Below the pieces are notes generated by a model. The model saw nothing but the letters and a program-made list of their open reading frames with translations. It was not told where the DNA came from and ran no database searches. Below, piece by piece: positions 25,797 through 34,247 of a stretch of DNA of 40,769 nucleotides. Origin of the DNA: Erysipelotrichaceae bacterium. Its GTDB lineage: Bacteria > Bacillota_I > Bacilli_A > Erysipelotrichales > Erysipelotrichaceae. Made by a program: the position numbers and the translations under genes. Each line of letters begins with the position of its first letter. The stretch's first letter is position 1. The stretch spans positions 1 to 40,769 of the forward strand of contig JAEDOA010000003.1 in assembly GCA_016302195.1 (NCBI GenBank). The letters run 5' to 3'.

Positions 25797-27736
25797 TTTT
25801 CCTCCTTCAAAATCACAAATGATAATCTGTCTATTTCAAAATGATTATTAACTAGGTAATCTGTTTTTTTGCTGCCATCAAAAATTACTCTTTTTTCATC
25901 ATGAAAACTATATTTGCATTTTTCTTCTTTAGGATTAAATATCAGTTCATAATTATTATTCTTAATTAACAAAAGACCATCATAATTCTTACATACTGAA
26001 TTATCGTTCAAGATTATTTCTTTCTTGATTCCTATTAATGCAGTAGTATAATCTATGACCTGCTGATACTTGCTCTTATCATAATTTGTTAAATTATTAA
26101 TTTCATCTGAAGCATTATAGCAGTTCTCTCTATTACCCTTGCTAATACAAAACTCCTGACCTGCTGAAATAAAGCTTATTCCTCTAGCAAACAATACTGC
26201 AGCTATCAAAAGTTTTTGTCTAGCAATATGCCTTTGATGACTTTCATCGGGACAAGATAACTGTATTTTATCAAAACAGGTCATATTATCATGACATTGG
26301 ACAAAGTTGATATACTGATGACGATCATTAGAAAAGAATTTTTCTGCCCAGTTAGCCAATTGGTAATTACCAGTTAGATATCCTTTATTAGCGTAATCAA
26401 ATGTGTTGCCTTTAAAACAATCTCTAAATTCGTCATCAAAAAAGGCATAGTCTGGCATTAACTCTCTATTATCATGATTAGCTAGTTTTACTTCCTTTTC
26501 AGCCGAATCCATAACCCAGCCTTCCCCATACAAAAGAATATTAGGCTTAATCTTTTTTAGTGTAGAAGCAATTTGATTCATCGTTTCCACATCTAAAAAA
26601 CCCATTAAATCAAATCTAAAACCATCAATATCAAAAAATTTAGTAAAGTATACTAAAGTATCAATAAAGTATTTACGGCACATCAAAAGCTTGGTGTCAA
26701 ATTCTGCACCACAGCCTCCCTTTACACTGTAATCGCCATTTTCAAAACGGAAATAATAATATGGAACTATCTTTTCAAAACAGCTATCGCAGGCATTATA
26801 GTGATGATTAAAGACTACATCTAAAGTAATCAGCATATCATTTTTATGAATTTCATCAACCAAATCCTTAAATTGCTGATTTATTGCCAAATAAGAATCG
26901 ATTTTACTATTATAGCTCTGTTTCAAGCTTTGATAACTTACCGGGTTATAGCCCCAATTATAATACCTCTTAGGGAAATAATCGTTTACACCAGCAAAAT
27001 CATTTACTGGTAACAATTGAACAACATTTATCCCCAAATTTTTGAGATAATCCAATCCATCTTTCATTGCTTTAAAAGTTGATTCCTTACTATAATCTCT
27101 TACACTAACTTCGTAAATAATCAAATCTCTCTTTTTTTCTCTAACAAGAGAATTATCCGCTGAAGTATCAACAACTATTGAGGCAGTACTATTAGGTTTC
27201 TGGCATTTTCCATATGGATCAATTGTCAAATTTGTCATTCCATTGACATTAACCAGATAGTTATAAGGCATGTTTGTTAAATCAATATCAAAGCAAATAG
27301 AGTATACTCCTTTGTTTCCTCTATTCATTTTATACATCTTATCGTTGATTACCAGCCAGACGTTACTTGCTGTTGGAGCCCATAACTTAAATGTTGTTTT
27401 CCCGTCTTTTACCACAACTCCTAAATCGTTTTCCTGATAATAAAACTGATCTTGAAATTGCTGAGTTTTAACAACGAAACGATATATTAATGGTGTCAGA
27501 TAAGCATTATATGTCATTATGCTATATTGAGAAGTGAAATCAATAGAAACATTCAAATCTAGATGGTAAACATCCTTGTCACTAAGGCTTTGAAAATCTC
27601 TAATAGTTAATTCAACTAATTTATCATCTTTAACAAGCTGAAAAGACTTCGTTTGACCGGCAAAGAAGTCTTTGTTCATTTCAATAGTAATAGTATCGTA
27701 TGAATCTAAATAAGCATTCACTAAATACTTCTGCAT
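25793..27736 (-). CDS. pulA: Type I pullulanase-like debranching enzyme (GH13)
   Basis: Hydrolyses alpha-1,6 branches in pullulan or limit dextrins. The 647-residue protein has an N-terminal beta domain, then a CBM48-type domain (TFKLWAPTASNVWLVIND, ~125-145), and a GH13 barrel. The type I pullulanase signature appears as YNWGYNP. Catalytic residues are seen in GFRFDLMGF (nucleophile Asp ~374), LYGEGW (Glu ~402) and CHDN (Asp ~482). No signal peptide is present, so it is intracellular and probably debranches glycogen after GlgP has shortened the chains. It starts 2 nt after glgP. Specificity for glycogen rather than imported dextrins is inferred from context. Confidence 0.92.
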   Translation of the reverse strand: MQKYLVNAYLDSYDTITIEMNKDFFAGQTKSFQLVKDDKLVELTIRDFQSLSDKDVYHLDLNVSIDFTSQYSIMTYNAYLTPLIYRFVVKTQQFQDQFYYQENDLGVVVKDGKTTFKLWAPTASNVWLVINDKMYKMNRGNKGVYSICFDIDLTNMPYNYLVNVNGMTNLTIDPYGKCQKPNSTASIVVDTSADNSLVREKKRDLIIYEVSVRDYSKESTFKAMKDGLDYLKNLGINVVQLLPVNDFAGVNDYFPKRYYNWGYNPVSYQSLKQSYNSKIDSYLAINQQFKDLVDEIHKNDMLITLDVVFNHHYNACDSCFEKIVPYYYFRFENGDYSVKGGCGAEFDTKLLMCRKYFIDTLVYFTKFFDIDGFRFDLMGFLDVETMNQIASTLKKIKPNILLYGEGWVMDSAEKEVKLANHDNRELMPDYAFFDDEFRDCFKGNTFDYANKGYLTGNYQLANWAEKFFSNDRHQYINFVQCHDNMTCFDKIQLSCPDESHQRHIARQKLLIAAVLFARGISFISAGQEFCISKGNRENCYNASDEINNLTNYDKSKYQQVIDYTTALIGIKKEIILNDNSVCKNYDGLLLIKNNNYELIFNPKEEKCKYSFHDEKRVIFDGSKKTDYLVNNHFEIDRLSFVILKEEK

Positions 27737-27738
27737 AT

Positions 27739-30132
27739 CTATTCCACTCTATCTAAATGCCAAATGTCATTGTTATAATCGCCAATGGTTCGATCACTAC
27801 TGAAATATGCACTATTTGCAATATTAACAAGACACTTTTGAACGAATAAATCGTTATTATCGCGATATAAATCATTGATATACTTGTGGGCTTTTTCGTA
27901 TTGATGATAATCAGCTAGTAGGAAGAACTCATCATTTCTGTAAATAATTTCATCTAATATTTCTTTAAAGTTTACATTACAAATTGTTCCATCAACTAAG
28001 CTATCTAAAATTCTTTTAATAACTAAATCATTTTTATAGAGATCAATTGCACTATAACCATTTTCTCTTAGTTTTTGTAATTGTTCTACTGTATTGCCGA
28101 AAATTACAATGTTATCTTCACCAACGCATTGCTTAATTTCTACATTTGCTCCATCTAATGTTCCTAAAGTAATTGCACCATTCATCATCAACTTCATATT
28201 TCCTGTTCCGGAAGCTTCTTTTCCAGCAGTAGAAATTTGCTCAGATACATCAGCAGCATTCATTAATATCTCGGCAATTGATACACAATAATTAGGAATG
28301 AAGACAACCTTCATATACTTATTTACCTGTGGGTCATTATTGATCAATTGAGCCAATGTATTAATTAACTCAATTACTTTCTTGGCAAAAACATAACTTG
28401 GAGCAGCTTTTGCGCTAAATATGAAAGTTACTGGATGCATTGTAAAGCTGTTATCACTCTTAATTCTCTGATATAAATCAATAATGTGCATACAATTCAT
28501 CATTTGGCGTTTATACGCATGCAATCTTTTGGCCTGAACATCAAAGATACTATTTACATCTACATCTATATCAGTTACTTTTTTGATGTACTCAGCTAGG
28601 ATTTGTTTTCTTTGATGCTTAACCGCCTTAAATCTATCAATTAGATTTTGGTCAGATATATATTGATTTAATTTACTTAAATTACTGATGTCTTCTTTAA
28701 ATTCAGGTCCGATTGTATCTGTCAACAGCTGAGTTAACTGCGGATTTGAATATAATAACCATCTTCTAGGAGTAATCCCGTTTGTTTTGTTGTTGAATTT
28801 CTCAGGAAAAAGATGATAAAAATCCTTCATTACATCATCTTTTAGGATTTGAGTATGAATTTTAGCAACCCCATTTATAGAGAATACTGTTGCGGCTGCT
28901 AGATGCGCCATATGTACCTGATTATCTATGATAATAGCCACTCTTTTTGCCAAGTCATAATCATGAGTTTTAGAAATAACTGAATCGATAAAACGTTTGT
29001 TAATTTCCTGAATCAAAAGATAAATACGAGGCAATAACTTGCTGATCATATGAACTGGCCATTTCTCTAATGCTTCCTGCATGATAGTGTGGTTAGTATA
29101 AGCGACTGTATGACTAACAATATCCCAGCCCTTATCCCATGAGTAATGGTAGTCATCTAATAAGATACGCATCATTTCAGGAATAATCAAAATTGGATGT
29201 GTATCATTTAACTGAATTACTACTTTATCAGCCAAATTGTCTAATGTGTGATATTTTTCATAGTGATTTTTGATAATAGTCTGTATTCCTGCTGATGAGA
29301 AGAAGTATTCCTGTTTAATTCTTAACATTCTTCCCTCTTCTGTAGAATCATCAGGGTAAACGTTCTGACAAATCTTATTTACATCTTGAATATATTTTAT
29401 GAAGTCCTGTCCTGTTGGTGCTTGTTCTGATGCTTCTGGTTTCCATAATCTTAATGTATTGATGCATTTACCATCTTTACCAATTACCGCAACATCGTAA
29501 GGTACTGCTCTAACGGTTTGAGCATTGACATGTTTGACATCCATTGTGCCAAATATGTTCCAATATGTTTCGATATTGCCATAGAATTTTACGTCAACAG
29601 CATGGTCAGCTTTTCTTACTTCCCAAGGATTTCCATACTTTAACCAGATATCAGGCACTTCAACCTGTTTGTTGTTTTCAATTTTTTGTTTGAATAAACC
29701 ATACTCATAACGAATGCTATTACCATGTCCAGGCAATGACATACTAGCAAGAGAATCCAAAAAACAAGCTGCTAATCTTCCCAAGCCACCGTTACCTAAA
29801 CCCGCATCAGTTTCAACTTCCTCAAGTTCGTTAATATCATATCCTAATTCTGATAATCCTTCTTTAACAATATTATAAATTCCTAAGTTCATTAGATTGT
29901 TGGTTAGTAAACGACCAATCAAAAATTCCATAGAAAAATAATATAATTGCTTTTGCTGCTTTTCATCAATTTTATTTTTTGTTTCCATCCAATTATTAGA
30001 AGCATAGTCTTTCACCATTTCTCCTAATACTAAATATCTTTCCGAACAACGTGAGTATTGAATTGAACGACCATACTTTTCGATCATTCTTTGACAATAT
30101 TGTTGTTTGAATTCTTCTTTATTTGTGAACAT
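27739..30132 (-). CDS. glgP: Glycogen/maltodextrin phosphorylase
   Basis: A PLP enzyme (GT35) that releases glucose-1-phosphate from alpha-1,4 chain ends. The 797-residue length is normal. N-terminal YYFSMEFLIGRLL and ETDAGLGNGGLGRLAACFLDS are family landmarks, and the PLP-binding lysine lies in EASGTGNMKLMMNGAITLGT (Lys ~650). The ATG at 30132 follows AAGGAGGATAA, which sits inside glgB; the two coding regions overlap by 49 nt in different frames. No regulatory N-terminal extension of the eukaryotic kind is present. Confidence 0.97.
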   Translation of the reverse strand: MFTNKEEFKQQYCQRMIEKYGRSIQYSRCSERYLVLGEMVKDYASNNWMETKNKIDEKQQKQLYYFSMEFLIGRLLTNNLMNLGIYNIVKEGLSELGYDINELEEVETDAGLGNGGLGRLAACFLDSLASMSLPGHGNSIRYEYGLFKQKIENNKQVEVPDIWLKYGNPWEVRKADHAVDVKFYGNIETYWNIFGTMDVKHVNAQTVRAVPYDVAVIGKDGKCINTLRLWKPEASEQAPTGQDFIKYIQDVNKICQNVYPDDSTEEGRMLRIKQEYFFSSAGIQTIIKNHYEKYHTLDNLADKVVIQLNDTHPILIIPEMMRILLDDYHYSWDKGWDIVSHTVAYTNHTIMQEALEKWPVHMISKLLPRIYLLIQEINKRFIDSVISKTHDYDLAKRVAIIIDNQVHMAHLAAATVFSINGVAKIHTQILKDDVMKDFYHLFPEKFNNKTNGITPRRWLLYSNPQLTQLLTDTIGPEFKEDISNLSKLNQYISDQNLIDRFKAVKHQRKQILAEYIKKVTDIDVDVNSIFDVQAKRLHAYKRQMMNCMHIIDLYQRIKSDNSFTMHPVTFIFSAKAAPSYVFAKKVIELINTLAQLINNDPQVNKYMKVVFIPNYCVSIAEILMNAADVSEQISTAGKEASGTGNMKLMMNGAITLGTLDGANVEIKQCVGEDNIVIFGNTVEQLQKLRENGYSAIDLYKNDLVIKRILDSLVDGTICNVNFKEILDEIIYRNDEFFLLADYHQYEKAHKYINDLYRDNNDLFVQKCLVNIANSAYFSSDRTIGDYNNDIWHLDRVE

Positions 30133-31940
30133 TTATCCTCCTTCTTATGAAGTTTTGCCTCCATAATTACTGCCCCATAAGGCGCTAATCTTAAATTGAT
30201 TTTGTATTTGAACCCATGTAAATTTGCTTTTCTAGCAACTACCTTATGAAAATTACACATATTGCATCCACCATAAATATCCTTTTCGGAATTCATGATT
30301 TCTGTATAATAGCCATAATCTGGTACTCCTATTTCGAAATTTTCATAGCTGATCGGAGCCATGTTTAATACTACCACAAAACACTTGTTGTCGTCATATC
30401 TAATATAGGAATAAATTCGTTGAGATGCATTATCTGCATCAATCCACTTAAAACCTTTGCCTTGATAATCATATTGATAAAAAGCTGGATTGTAGCGATA
30501 TATGTTATTTAAATCTCTAATCATTCTTTTAAAGCTGTCATGGACTGGATATCTTAAGATAAACCAATCTAGCTGTTTATCCTGGTCAAACTCTCTAAAT
30601 GAAGCAATTTCATTGCCCATAAAGTTTAGTTTTTTGCCTGGATGGGTGTACATATATACCATCAAATTTCGACATTGAGCAAACTTATCCTGGTAATCGC
30701 CCCACATTTTATCAACAATTGTCTTCTTCGAATGAACTACTTCATCATGAGAAAATGGGCATATAAATCTTTCAGAATAGAAATAGAACATTGAGAAGTT
30801 AATCAGGTTATGATGATATTTTCGATACTCTGGATCCATTGCATAATATTTCAGCGTGTCGTTCATCCACCCTAAATCCCATTTATAATCAAATCCTAAT
30901 CCATCTGAAGCTGTTACTTTTGGATAGTCACTGCTGTCTTCAGCTATCATCATGATATCAGGATGAGCTTGATGCAGTTGATAATTCATTGATTTTATAA
31001 ACTCAATAGCCGGATTATTTTGACCCCTATCTCTATTGCCATCATAATAAATCATGTTACTAACGGCATCTACTCTCAATCCATCAATATGATACTTATC
31101 TAACCATAAGTTGCAGCTGCTCAACAAAAAGCTTTTGACTTCATTTTTTCTAAAGTCGAAATAACGGGTTCCCCAACTGCTATCCATTGCTAATTCATAT
31201 AGATTGGTTCCATCAAAATTGATTAAACCATAACTATCCTTAACAAAATGAGCTAATACAACATCCATAATCACACCGATATTGTTATTATGGCAGGCAT
31301 TAATAAACATCATAAGCTGGTCTACAGAACCATAACGCGATGTAATTGAATGGTAGCCATACTGCTGATAACCCCAGGACATATCAAGTCCATGTTCATT
31401 TATTGGCATAATTTCTATATGAGTATATCCCATTTCAACTACATATGGTATTAATTGATCAATCATTTGATAATAATTGAGCCATTTACCATCTTTATCT
31501 CTTTTAAAGCCTCCAAGGTGAACTTCATAAATATTAACAGGGCGGTCAAAATTTCTACTACGATATTTCATCCAATTTTGGTCTGTCCAATCAAAATCTA
31601 AAGAAACAACTTTGTTGCTCCAGGCTGGTCTTACTTCATTATAAAAACCATATGGATCAGCTTTTTCGACTAATTTTCCATCGCATTGTTCAATAATATA
31701 TTTGTATCTACTATATTGGGTTAACCCTTCGATATATGTATAAAAAATTCCTCTATGATCTTTTTTTAAGAAATGTGTGTTATTACTCCAGCAATTAAAA
31801 TCACCTGCAAGTCTAACACTGCGTGCATTGGGAGCATATATAACAAATTCCACTCCCTTATCTACCATATGGGCTCCGAATAGATTATAACTATTAATTC
31901 CTTCCCCCATAAAGAATTCATTTACTAATTTCTCATTCAT
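30084..31940 (-). CDS. glgB: 1,4-alpha-glucan branching enzyme
   Basis: Cuts alpha-1,4 glucan chains and rejoins them as alpha-1,6 branches. The 618-residue protein has an N-terminal CBM48 domain (VEFVIYAPNARSVRLAGDFN), then a GH13 barrel with EVHLGGFKR, DVVLAHFVKDSYGL, GLRVDAVSNM (nucleophile Asp ~290), MIAEDSSDYP (acid Glu ~331) and FSHDEVVHSKKT (Asp ~397). A C-terminal beta domain ends the protein, with a Lys/Asn-rich tail that overlaps the glgP start. It opens the seven-gene run to the LTA-synthase-like gene. AGGGG lies about 9 nt before the ATG; I see no convincing promoter in the 143-nt gap upstream. Confidence 0.96.
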   Translation of the reverse strand: MNEKLVNEFFMGEGINSYNLFGAHMVDKGVEFVIYAPNARSVRLAGDFNCWSNNTHFLKKDHRGIFYTYIEGLTQYSRYKYIIEQCDGKLVEKADPYGFYNEVRPAWSNKVVSLDFDWTDQNWMKYRSRNFDRPVNIYEVHLGGFKRDKDGKWLNYYQMIDQLIPYVVEMGYTHIEIMPINEHGLDMSWGYQQYGYHSITSRYGSVDQLMMFINACHNNNIGVIMDVVLAHFVKDSYGLINFDGTNLYELAMDSSWGTRYFDFRKNEVKSFLLSSCNLWLDKYHIDGLRVDAVSNMIYYDGNRDRGQNNPAIEFIKSMNYQLHQAHPDIMMIAEDSSDYPKVTASDGLGFDYKWDLGWMNDTLKYYAMDPEYRKYHHNLINFSMFYFYSERFICPFSHDEVVHSKKTIVDKMWGDYQDKFAQCRNLMVYMYTHPGKKLNFMGNEIASFREFDQDKQLDWFILRYPVHDSFKRMIRDLNNIYRYNPAFYQYDYQGKGFKWIDADNASQRIYSYIRYDDNKCFVVVLNMAPISYENFEIGVPDYGYYTEIMNSEKDIYGGCNMCNFHKVVARKANLHGFKYKINLRLAPYGAVIMEAKLHKKEDKCSQIKKNSNNNIVKE

Positions 31941-32031
31941 TTGCCTTTCCCCTCATTTTATATTTTACTACAATAACGCACCCAATTTCTACCATAACAA
32001 ATATCCTGAAAATACCAAAATTTGAATAATT

Positions 32032-32059
32032 AAAAGCGCAACATTTGTTACGCTCTTTT
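32032..32059 (-). terminator. Terminator after the OYE-type oxidoreductase gene
   Basis: On the minus strand GCGTAAC and GTTGCGC form a 7-bp stem with an AAAT loop, extended by A/T pairs and ending in TTTT. It lies 25 nt after the stop codon and separates the oxidoreductase from glgB. Confidence 0.7.
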
Positions 32060-32083
32060 CAATTAATAGAAATCTTTTTGAAA

Positions 32084-34141
32084 CTACAGCTTATAAGCCA
32101 GTTCGTATGCCTTCCATATAACAGATTTCAAATTACCAACCTTGCTAGCATCTCCAACAACATGGATATGTTCTTTTTCGTTTTCAGCTACAAGTGGATT
32201 ACTGTTATAACCAACAGAAACAATTACATTATCGGCAGCTAATGTTATTTCGCCATCTTTTGTGCTAACTACCACTGAGTCATCATTAATCTGTTTTACA
32301 GTACTTTCTAAATAGATTGGAACCTGATAATAACGCAATAAGTCTCTTAGCATCTGTGAATTGGCCATACAAACTCCAACTGAAGTTATAACGTCTTTCG
32401 CCATTTCAACAATTACTGGTTTTTTACCCTTTAAACACAAATCATAGGCGATTTCACAGCCTGTTAATCCACCACCGATGACAATAACATTTTCCTTTGT
32501 TTCTTTTCCATTTAAGTAATCAATAGCTTCTATTGCTTTTTCGATACCCTTAATAGGAACTGACTTCGCCTTGGCTCCAGTAGCAATTACATATTCATCA
32601 GCCACGATTTCACTTAAATTCTTTACTTCTGTGTTGAAATGAATTGTAATATTCAAACGCTTCATTTCGTTTTCATACCACTTAATTAACTGTTTATCTT
32701 TTTCCTTGAATGATGGAGCAGCTGCTGCTACGAATACGCCACCTAATCTATCACTCTTTTCATACAATTCAACAACATGGCCTCTTAATGTAGCTAATCT
32801 AGCAACTTCCATGCCGCCAATACCTCCACCGATAATCGCAATTTTCTTACTAACTGCTACTTTTTCAATTTTGTACTGTTTTTCATGATGAGTAACTGGA
32901 TTTAATGCGCATACTCCTGAAGTTTCTTTTGAGCTAGTATCCATTAATACACCGGAATTCTTATAATAGCCGGTAGGAAGACAGCCATTGTGACATGAAA
33001 TACATGGACGGATTTCATTTTCCCTACCTTGCTGTAATTTAGTTAGATATTCTGGATCACATAAAAACTGTCTAGCAATACCTACACCATCAATCTGATT
33101 ATTTGCGATAACTTCCGCTGCTTTATCTGCCTGCATTTTTCCTGCACAAATAATAGGAGCATTGACATGTTTCTTTAACTCAATCGCTTCATTTAGGTTG
33201 CAGTTTAATGGCATATATACAGGTGGATGAGCCCAATACCATGAATCATATGTTCCATTATCGCAATCCAATGCGTCATAACCAGCCTCTATCAAATAAT
33301 TAGCGGCCTTTATAGATTCCTGAATGTCTCTTCCTTTTTCTATATATTCTTCGTTAGGAACAGCGCCCACATTAAAATCTATTACTTTTGATGTAACGGA
33401 ATATCTAAGCATAACAGGATAGTCCTGTCCACATTCTCTTTTGATGGCCTTAACAACCTCGCAAGCAAAACGATAACGATTCTCAAAAGAACCACCATAT
33501 TCATCCGTACGATTGTTTGTATACTCGGTAGTAAACTGATCCATCAAATATCCTTCATGAACAGCATGTACCTCAACGCCATCTATACCATTTTCTTTAC
33601 ATAATTTAGCTGTCTTTGCATATCCTTCAATATATGCTTCAATTTCTTGCTTAGTTAATGCTCTGGTAGATAGCTGAGGTGCCCAAACCATTGGTGTCCC
33701 CTCACTTGGTCCAACCATCATCTCATTCAAATGTACAATTGGATTTAATACTTTCTTTAAAAATTTGTTTTCGGCAACAGGAATTAGCTTATCAACTAAA
33801 GTATAGTTTCTTCCGGCAAAACCAGCACCGATTTGGAAAAATACCTTAGAACCATATGAGTGGATTTCATCAATTAGTCCTCTTGCTTTTGCAAATTCTT
33901 TGGGATATTTATGTGTCCATTTTCCCATCATCATACTATATACAGGTAACATTCCTGGAATAAGTAATCCAACATCATTTTTTGCCAGATTAATGTAGTA
34001 ATCATGACATTTTTCATTAAATTTTGGCCCAAACATATTTTCAACAATGCCTGTTCCTTCCATCGCTGTTATTACAACACGATTTTTCAACTGGCATTTA
34101 CCAATTTGCATTGGTGTAAATAAAGCATCGTATTTTGACAT
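32084..34141 (-). CDS. Old Yellow Enzyme / 2,4-dienoyl-CoA reductase-type flavin Fe-S oxidoreductase
   Basis: A 685-residue three-part enzyme. Residues 1-370 are an FMN-binding TIM barrel (PMQIGKCQLKNRVVITAM; HEGYLMDQFTTEYTNNR; DEYGGSFENRYRF). Next is a 4Fe-4S cysteine cluster (CISCHNGC, then a later Cys in SGVCALNP). From about 430 there is an FAD/NAD(P)-binding domain with IAIIGGGIGGMEVARLA and VIVIGGGLTGCEIAYDL. This layout is that of FadH, 2-enoate reductases, and the bile-acid enzymes BaiCD/BaiH; the group reduces activated C=C bonds. Substrate cannot be told here. ATG 34141 has AAGGAG upstream. It is a single-gene unit. Confidence 0.9.
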   Translation of the reverse strand: MSKYDALFTPMQIGKCQLKNRVVITAMEGTGIVENMFGPKFNEKCHDYYINLAKNDVGLLIPGMLPVYSMMMGKWTHKYPKEFAKARGLIDEIHSYGSKVFFQIGAGFAGRNYTLVDKLIPVAENKFLKKVLNPIVHLNEMMVGPSEGTPMVWAPQLSTRALTKQEIEAYIEGYAKTAKLCKENGIDGVEVHAVHEGYLMDQFTTEYTNNRTDEYGGSFENRYRFACEVVKAIKRECGQDYPVMLRYSVTSKVIDFNVGAVPNEEYIEKGRDIQESIKAANYLIEAGYDALDCDNGTYDSWYWAHPPVYMPLNCNLNEAIELKKHVNAPIICAGKMQADKAAEVIANNQIDGVGIARQFLCDPEYLTKLQQGRENEIRPCISCHNGCLPTGYYKNSGVLMDTSSKETSGVCALNPVTHHEKQYKIEKVAVSKKIAIIGGGIGGMEVARLATLRGHVVELYEKSDRLGGVFVAAAAPSFKEKDKQLIKWYENEMKRLNITIHFNTEVKNLSEIVADEYVIATGAKAKSVPIKGIEKAIEAIDYLNGKETKENVIVIGGGLTGCEIAYDLCLKGKKPVIVEMAKDVITSVGVCMANSQMLRDLLRYYQVPIYLESTVKQINDDSVVVSTKDGEITLAADNVIVSVGYNSNPLVAENEKEHIHVVGDASKVGNLKSVIWKAYELAYKL

Positions 34142-34164
34142 ATTTTTTTATTCTCCTTGTGAAT

Positions 34165-34173
34165 ATTATAACA
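34165..34173 (-). promoter_or_regulatory. Extended -10 promoter of the OYE-type gene
   Basis: TGTTATAAT on the minus strand, 24-32 nt before the ATG. The -35 region is weak. The overlapping TGTAAGCGTGTTAT resembles a cre site with three mismatches. Confidence 0.5.
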
Positions 34174-34203
34174 CGCTTACAAAAATGAGATTATTTAATT
34201 ATC

Positions 34204-34237
34204 AAAAAAGCCGACACATTCATTATGTATCAGCTTT
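34204..34237 (-). terminator. Terminator after the ABC permease gene
   Basis: AAGCTGATACA pairs with TGTGTCGGCTT over 11 bp including G-U pairs, followed by six T on the minus strand, 11 nt after the stop. Confidence 0.8.
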
Positions 34238-34247
34238 AGGGTTTATC

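Noticed and set aside
31941-32031. Promoter for glgB
   Set aside because: TAAAAT boxes exist at 31955-31960 and 31962-31967 but no -35 match lies at 16-18 nt; not reported as a feature.
34173-34186. cre-like TGTAAGCGTGTTAT upstream of the OYE-type gene
   Set aside because: Three mismatches to the cre consensus, all in one half; only the left half-site is good.
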